In this document: piece after piece, positions 22,443 through 26,612 of the stretch
Position numbering within the stretch: position 1 is the first letter of the stretch
Layout: each line of letters starts with the position of its first letter
Virus record (IMG/VR): IMGVR_UViG_3300028844_003083
Location: 1-26,612 of that record
Direction: 5' to 3' (one strand)
Length of the DNA stretch: 26,612 bases
Source of the DNA: a virus
Translations under genes and position numbers: made by a program
Notes under the pieces: generated by a model
Database searches by the model: none
The model's input: the letters and a program-made list of their open reading frames with translations, nothing else
Told to the model about the DNA's origin: nothing

Positions 22443-25238
22443 TTAGTCGTCAAATGACGCACCAGTTCTTGTGATATTGAAGTCAATGGCAATGAACTCA
22501 ATAGCTCTTGTTGGCTTCAAGTAAATCTGTGCGTACAGAATGTTTCTATCTACAAGATCCGGTGTTGTTGTTGTGTCGTCCAAAACAACCTTGTAATCAG
22601 TTAGACCAAAGTTAGTTCTAACGTTTGCTAGGAAAGGCTCAACTTGTGCCTTGAATCGTAGCCATGTTTGCTGAACGTTCGGGTCAAACAGTAAACCAGC
22701 AGCAATCTGTGAAATGCGCTTCTTAACGAAGATCATTAGGCGACGAACGTTAATACGGTCGAGTGCTGACGGTGTAACTTGTAGCGTCTTCTGTCCGAAG
22801 ATTACAATACCTTCTGCCGGGAACTTCGCAATCGGGTTAATGTTGGCAGTGTAAAGGTTATCGCGGTCGATGCGTCGTAGCTGGTGTGCTACATCTACAA
22901 CTGGAATGCCAGCAGAACCTTCTGTTAAACCGCCGCGGTTGAAGCCGGCTGGTGCGAACCATACCTGCGTCTTTCGCTGTGAGCTAGAGAATGTTCCGAT
23001 TGCCGGGATTGAAGGTGGAAGCCATACGAACGCGCCGTTAATGGTGTCGCGACCTCTGACCCATGGGTAGTAAGCGCAACCGTATGAAGAGTTGAGGTTT
23101 CTACTTCTCAATCCATTGACAAGAGTTGTAATGGTTGATTGTGTGTTGTTTCTATTAATCTCAGTGCCATCTTCTCGCGGAACGAAAGCGTCCGGAAGAT
23201 CGATGACTGCTAACGCATCACCACGAGCCTCGCAAGTTCTAACCAAGTGAGTAGTCAAACCGTCTTGTGTCTGGGCTGGGATGGACGCGAGGTTCATTTC
23301 AACAACTTCTGGGTCAGCAGCTGAATCGATTGCTCTTCTAATAGAGAAGAAGGCATAACTGGTTGTGTCAGTTGCAGAACCACCCATTCTTACTCCGGAG
23401 AAAGGATCCATTTCCTTGATGTCTACTCCGTCGAAGCCACCGAATAGTGGAACTGTGAAGCGATCGTAACCGGCGTCGAGGACGCCTGATACGGCGCCAT
23501 TAACACTTGTAAGAGATGTGCTAGTAGAGGAGCCTGTAACCCATACACCAGATCCAGAAACATCGTCTAGCGTGAATGTTGGAGAAAGCTCTTCCTCGGT
23601 TCCCACTTCGAAACCGACTGCACCGCCGCGAGGGCGCAACAAATCTATAGTTGAGCTAGCGAACACTGTGGAGCCGACACCTCTCGATGTTTGTAGTCCA
23701 AAGTAAGCATCTGTTGGGTTTTGAAGGTTTCCGGCTGAGGCGCTAATTCTGAGAACTGGCTCTGGGAATGTAACAGAAGAAGTTACATCTGTGGTTGTGG
23801 AACCAGATACAATAAAGACGCCACCTGTCGTGTATGCCCCCCCAGATGTTGCTGGAACATCTGTGAAGGAGCCCGATAGCCAACTAACACTTCGATCAGC
23901 CCCTGTTTGAGATGAAAGATCCTTATATTTGATGATCCCCTCAAAGCCGAATGGAAGTAAAGATGGGTTAGTTACGCCAGCATCAACATCAGAGTTTACA
24001 TCAATGTATAAATACTGTGAGTTGTTCGGGTAGTTGCCCTTTCTAACATATCGTCTCTCGGTCTGATTCCATTCATCATATGAATCACCAATCTTGCGAG
24101 CGACGTAGTTAAGAGAGTTAGGGTTCAAATCGCAGTTGTTGAACTGTTCCACAACTCTTACAACGTTATCGCTATCGCTTAGGTGCCTTACAACAACGGA
24201 GAATGTGCCATACTGGTTTTCTTCGTTTGTTGAACGCTTAATATCCTGAATGGATACCTTAAGGTTCTTGCTTGTCCAATCACCTGCTTCTCCTCTGGCA
24301 ACAAACTTGAAAAGACTTGTTGGAGTTGAACCAGGGGATAGTTTACAACTAATGATTTGTGGAGTTTCAGCAGCCTGTGCATCGTATCTGAAATCATCTC
24401 CCTCGGTGGATCCGTCTGTTAAGCGAATCCAAGCACCGGCAATAGCAGAGTCGGCATCTGACAATACAGCGTCGAGGTGCCGATCGAAGGTTTCTCCTAG
24501 GAAATACTTCTCTTGGTTATCTCCATCAGTAATAGCGGTGTTTAATAACTGCGGGTTTGTGTTTAGAGCCTTGCGAATGTAACTGGAATCACCTCTGTTA
24601 AAGTTGGTGGTGATTGTGTCAACGGTTGTCGATCCATCGCGAATAATCGTCTTAAACTCTTTGGCATCATTGTTGGCGGATAAGACTACAACATCGGATC
24701 CTGTAAGAGCCACCGAAGACTCATATGTAGTGCCGGTGTTTCTAAGGATGTTGCCAGAAAGTTGCAACTCTACGCCAGATTGAGCATAAACAATCGCGCC
24801 GAGCGCTCCGGTCAAAACTGTGTTTGCGGCGCCAGTTTGGAATAGAACGAGTCCCCAAGCAACACCAGAGGCACCGGCATCCCAACCGGCCTCGCCGGCT
24901 ACTGTTGCATTATCAGACTCAGCGCCGAGCAATCGAATGTAAGTTAAAGGAGAACTATTGCGAAGATAAGCTTGAGCAGCATACATACCATAGGTAGTTG
25001 CTGTTGTGTTGGCACCCTGGCGCCAAACATCGTCTCCGGATCTTCCGGGGTTTGGCGTACCAAATATGTTAACAAACTCTTCAAAAGAGTTAACTGTGGT
25101 TGGCCTTAGTGCTGGTCCCTTTTCAGCGCGCCCAATGATAACTGGTCCGATTCCTGCTGGCGAAGCCGGAAGTTGGGAGTTGTCAATCTCGTTGACGAAA
25201 ACGCCCGGGGATACAAATCGGTAATTCTTAACTGACAT
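22443..25238 (-). CDS. Tail sheath protein (gp18-like)
   Basis: A 931-residue contractile sheath protein. The N-terminus YRFVSPGVFVNEIDNSQLP, then GPVIIGRAEKGPA and the NSFEEFVNIFG segment, is the family signature. The C-terminal half has the conserved core: YYPWVRGRD, VWFAPAGFNRG, ANINPIAKFPAEGIVIFGQK, INVRRLMIFVKKRI and the closing strand AIEFIAIDFNITRTG. It is longer than T4 gp18 (659). The extra length lies in the Ser/Thr/Gly-rich middle (about residues 110-640), which probably forms surface-exposed insertion domains. ATG at 25238 has AGGAG 7-8 nt upstream. It sits between the sheath stabiliser and tube genes as in T4 (15, 18, 19). Confidence 0.95.
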   Translation of the reverse strand: MSVKNYRFVSPGVFVNEIDNSQLPASPAGIGPVIIGRAEKGPALRPTTVNSFEEFVNIFGTPNPGRSGDDVWRQGANTTATTYGMYAAQAYLRNSSPLTYIRLLGAESDNATVAGEAGWDAGASGVAWGLVLFQTGAANTVLTGALGAIVYAQSGVELQLSGNILRNTGTTYESSVALTGSDVVVLSANNDAKEFKTIIRDGSTTVDTITTNFNRGDSSYIRKALNTNPQLLNTAITDGDNQEKYFLGETFDRHLDAVLSDADSAIAGAWIRLTDGSTEGDDFRYDAQAAETPQIISCKLSPGSTPTSLFKFVARGEAGDWTSKNLKVSIQDIKRSTNEENQYGTFSVVVRHLSDSDNVVRVVEQFNNCDLNPNSLNYVARKIGDSYDEWNQTERRYVRKGNYPNNSQYLYIDVNSDVDAGVTNPSLLPFGFEGIIKYKDLSSQTGADRSVSWLSGSFTDVPATSGGAYTTGGVFIVSGSTTTDVTSSVTFPEPVLRISASAGNLQNPTDAYFGLQTSRGVGSTVFASSTIDLLRPRGGAVGFEVGTEEELSPTFTLDDVSGSGVWVTGSSTSTSLTSVNGAVSGVLDAGYDRFTVPLFGGFDGVDIKEMDPFSGVRMGGSATDTTSYAFFSIRRAIDSAADPEVVEMNLASIPAQTQDGLTTHLVRTCEARGDALAVIDLPDAFVPREDGTEINRNNTQSTITTLVNGLRSRNLNSSYGCAYYPWVRGRDTINGAFVWLPPSIPAIGTFSSSQRKTQVWFAPAGFNRGGLTEGSAGIPVVDVAHQLRRIDRDNLYTANINPIAKFPAEGIVIFGQKTLQVTPSALDRINVRRLMIFVKKRISQIAAGLLFDPNVQQTWLRFKAQVEPFLANVRTNFGLTDYKVVLDDTTTTPDLVDRNILYAQIYLKPTRAIEFIAIDFNITRTGASFDD

Positions 25239-25276
25239 TCGTTCTTATCTCCTACATTTCACAAAAATGTTCAAAG

Positions 25277-25294
25277 TAAATAGTGTTAAATAGT
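25277..25294. repeat. Two direct repeats of TAAATAGT, 10-bp period
   Basis: TAAATAGT occurs at 25277-25284 and again at 25287-25294 in the 66-nt gap before the sheath gene, on the same helix face (10-bp spacing). The gap holds no gene. It could be a binding site or AT-rich coincidence. Confidence 0.4.
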
Positions 25295-25304
25295 ATGAAG
25301 AGAA

Positions 25305-26249
25305 TTATTCTCTGTAAAAACCATCCTTTAAGTTTTGAGGTATATCTCCTACTATTGTTCTCTCTCTTCCAAGCTTAATATCGACAGCATTCTCACGCTT
25401 AACAATCTTAGGCTTTTCTTGGTTCTCGCCTTCTCCAATAAGATAACCCAAAACTTCAATGTTAATATCTGTTTCGTAGTTTCTTTGTTCCATTCCTAAG
25501 TTGGCTTGGTTAGAGTTATTACTAAAACCGCCATCAATAAAGACTTCATAATAGTGACCCTCGGCTTCGATTCGCTTTGGAGTCCTAGAGTTGCCAGGAA
25601 CCGTAATGAACGGACGAATAAGTTCATTCATTTGCTGTTGATATTCAGTGCGAATAGAAATCTGATACATTACCTTTACCCATGTAGGGATCGGCATTGT
25701 AATGGTTTCATATACCACTTTTGCCGTAGGCATATTTCTTTTGTTCGTGTTTAGCATTTTGCTGGCAACGTCTTTATCTGCGCCATACTTTCTATTTGCT
25801 AAAGCGTTTTGAAACTCTGCTGTCTTCTTTTGGTTGATTTGTCGCGCGATGGTAATCGTTCCACCCTTAGCATCATCAACAGGATAAAGGTTAGCAAACA
25901 CAGTTCCACGATAGTTTTGTTCTTTTGTTACATTAGATCTGTTTATCGTAATCAAAGGAAGGATTAGAGTTTCTTCCTTATCTCTTAGATCTTTATTGTG
26001 TTTTATTTGAAAGGCTCGTTCCGCTGTGACCCATAGGACAGGAACTTTCTTAAATCCATCATTCGTATTAGAGAAAAGATTAAGATCTTCATCAACGAAC
26101 CGAAGCATTGCCTTATCGATTGTTTCCAAAGATGAAGGCATAAACTCTATCTCTTGAAGTTTGCCTGCTACTTCTTTATCACCGACATAATCAAATCGTT
26201 TGGATCGTTTATCTTTTATTTGTTTTTCTGTTTTCTTGCTACGAGACAT
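25305..26249 (-). CDS. gp15-like tail sheath stabiliser/terminator
   Basis: A 314-residue protein matching the pattern of T4 gp15, which caps the tail and locks tube and sheath. VKVMYQISIRTEYQQQMNEL (starting near residue 190) corresponds to the MIYELSIFTRYEDDM segment of gp15. It is followed by RPF, an insert, and a YEVFIDGGFS...EQRNYETDINIEVLGYL segment resembling the gp15 C-terminal strands. The first 20 residues are Lys/Arg-rich and likely disordered. ATG at 26249 has AGGG upstream within the end of the preceding gene. T4 gene 15 also lies just before the terminase and sheath genes. Homology is judged from remembered gp15 sequence. Confidence 0.72.
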   Translation of the reverse strand: MSRSKKTEKQIKDKRSKRFDYVGDKEVAGKLQEIEFMPSSLETIDKAMLRFVDEDLNLFSNTNDGFKKVPVLWVTAERAFQIKHNKDLRDKEETLILPLITINRSNVTKEQNYRGTVFANLYPVDDAKGGTITIARQINQKKTAEFQNALANRKYGADKDVASKMLNTNKRNMPTAKVVYETITMPIPTWVKVMYQISIRTEYQQQMNELIRPFITVPGNSRTPKRIEAEGHYYEVFIDGGFSNNSNQANLGMEQRNYETDINIEVLGYLIGEGENQEKPKIVKRENAVDIKLGRERTIVGDIPQNLKDGFYRE

Positions 26250-26253
26250 TCAG

Positions 26254-26612
26254 TTACCCTACAAAGATGCCGGCTGGAATGTTCTCAAGAACCTTCTTCG
26301 CGGAGTCCTGCATTGAAGAATCAATCTCAGCCAACTTATCGTAAGTAGTGTCTTCAAGAATGGCTTTTAGTTCTTCTCTTAACTGATCCATTTCAGTTCT
26401 TGCTTGTGATAGAAGCTCGGAGTAGTTTAATGTAACGGATTCGCCAGGGATTGGAACAGAGGAGAACTTGCCTCTTATCTGTCCTAGCATTTCTTTTGTT
26501 AAAGCCAAAGCGAATCTACGAATCCATTGCTTACCAATAGCATTAATGTTTTCATATGGAATGTTCTCAAATGGAATCGTGTTTATGTTGTTAACACCTT
26601 CTGCTCCATTAT
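26254..26612 (-). CDS. C-terminal part of a virion/neck-type protein (cut by window edge)
   Basis: The frame is open from the right edge to a stop at 26254, giving 118 residues with the start outside the window. A TTG at 26508 could serve as a start, but the upstream sequence (NGAEGVNNINTIPFENIPYE, then GKQWIRRFALALTKEMLGQI) continues smoothly, so I treat the gene as running off the edge. After GKFSSVPIPGESVTLNYSEL there is a helical, Glu/Gln-rich segment, then a terminal VLENIPAGIFVG. I do not recognise a family. The context (before gp15-like and sheath) suggests a neck, connector or terminase-adjacent structural protein. Confidence 0.6.
   Translation of the reverse strand, partial: NGAEGVNNINTIPFENIPYENINAIGKQWIRRFALALTKEMLGQIRGKFSSVPIPGESVTLNYSELLSQARTEMDQLREELKAILEDTTYDKLAEIDSSMQDSAKKVLENIPAGIFVG

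Overview
The window looks like part of the genome of a contractile-tailed bacteriophage (myovirus, T4-like tail module), probably from an aquatic bacterium. Every supported gene lies on the minus strand, gene spacing is tight with many stop/start overlaps, and no host, ribosomal or tRNA genes are visible. The host cannot be named. A small lipoprotein with Asp-Asp-Asp-Asp-Ser repeats resembles secreted proteins I associate with deltaproteobacterial lineages, but that is only a hint. The gene mix is mosaic. The tail and several replication proteins are T4-like (gp15, gp18, gp19, gp26, LysM/gp53-like; gp32-like SSB, UvsX/RecA, DnaB/gp41-like helicase). The DNA polymerase is instead a very short family A enzyme, and the ribonucleotide reductase is the B12-dependent class II type.

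Layout in the direction of transcription (high to low coordinates). Structural block, 26612 to 12272: the end of a virion protein cut by the window edge, gp15-like sheath stabiliser, 931-aa tail sheath, tail tube, gp26-like zinc-binding tail/baseplate protein followed by a second open frame with no start codon of its own, a 108-aa unknown, tape measure protein, a 298-aa tail/baseplate protein, a LysM baseplate protein, a 1213-aa hub-like protein and a 435-aa unknown. Replication block, 12262 to 5412: family A DNA polymerase (TTG start), MazG-like pyrophosphohydrolase, a divergent tubulin/FtsZ-like protein, gp32-like SSB, a histone-H1-like peptide, a DUF262/DGQHR protein, an acidic unknown, an Asp-rich lipoprotein, a tiny membrane peptide and UvsX/RecA. 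Nucleotide-metabolism block, 5332 to 1: headed by a near-consensus sigma70-type promoter inside a perfect inverted repeat, then 5'-3' exonuclease, replicative helicase, class II ribonucleotide reductase, GroES-like co-chaperonin and the start of one more gene.

The genes form a coherent programme. Helicase, polymerase, SSB, recombinase and flap exonuclease copy the genome, while ribonucleotide reductase and the MazG-like enzyme manage the nucleotide pool. The GroES-like protein probably adapts the host chaperonin to phage proteins, and the structural block builds a contractile tail.

The most notable signals are: (1) three copies of a 32-35 nt element that can fold as an H-type RNA pseudoknot with base changes that preserve pairing, in successive gaps just downstream of the gp32-like SSB gene, reminiscent of the T4 gene 32 translational operator; (2) a probable +1 (or -2) programmed frameshift on a T7 run that would fuse the gp26-like protein to a 60-residue extension just before the tape measure gene; (3) a divergent tubulin/FtsZ-like protein with degraded GTP-binding and catalytic motifs; (4) a six-fold Asp-tetrad lipoprotein paired with a tiny membrane/coiled-coil peptide; (5) a promoter/operator at the UvsX-exonuclease junction.
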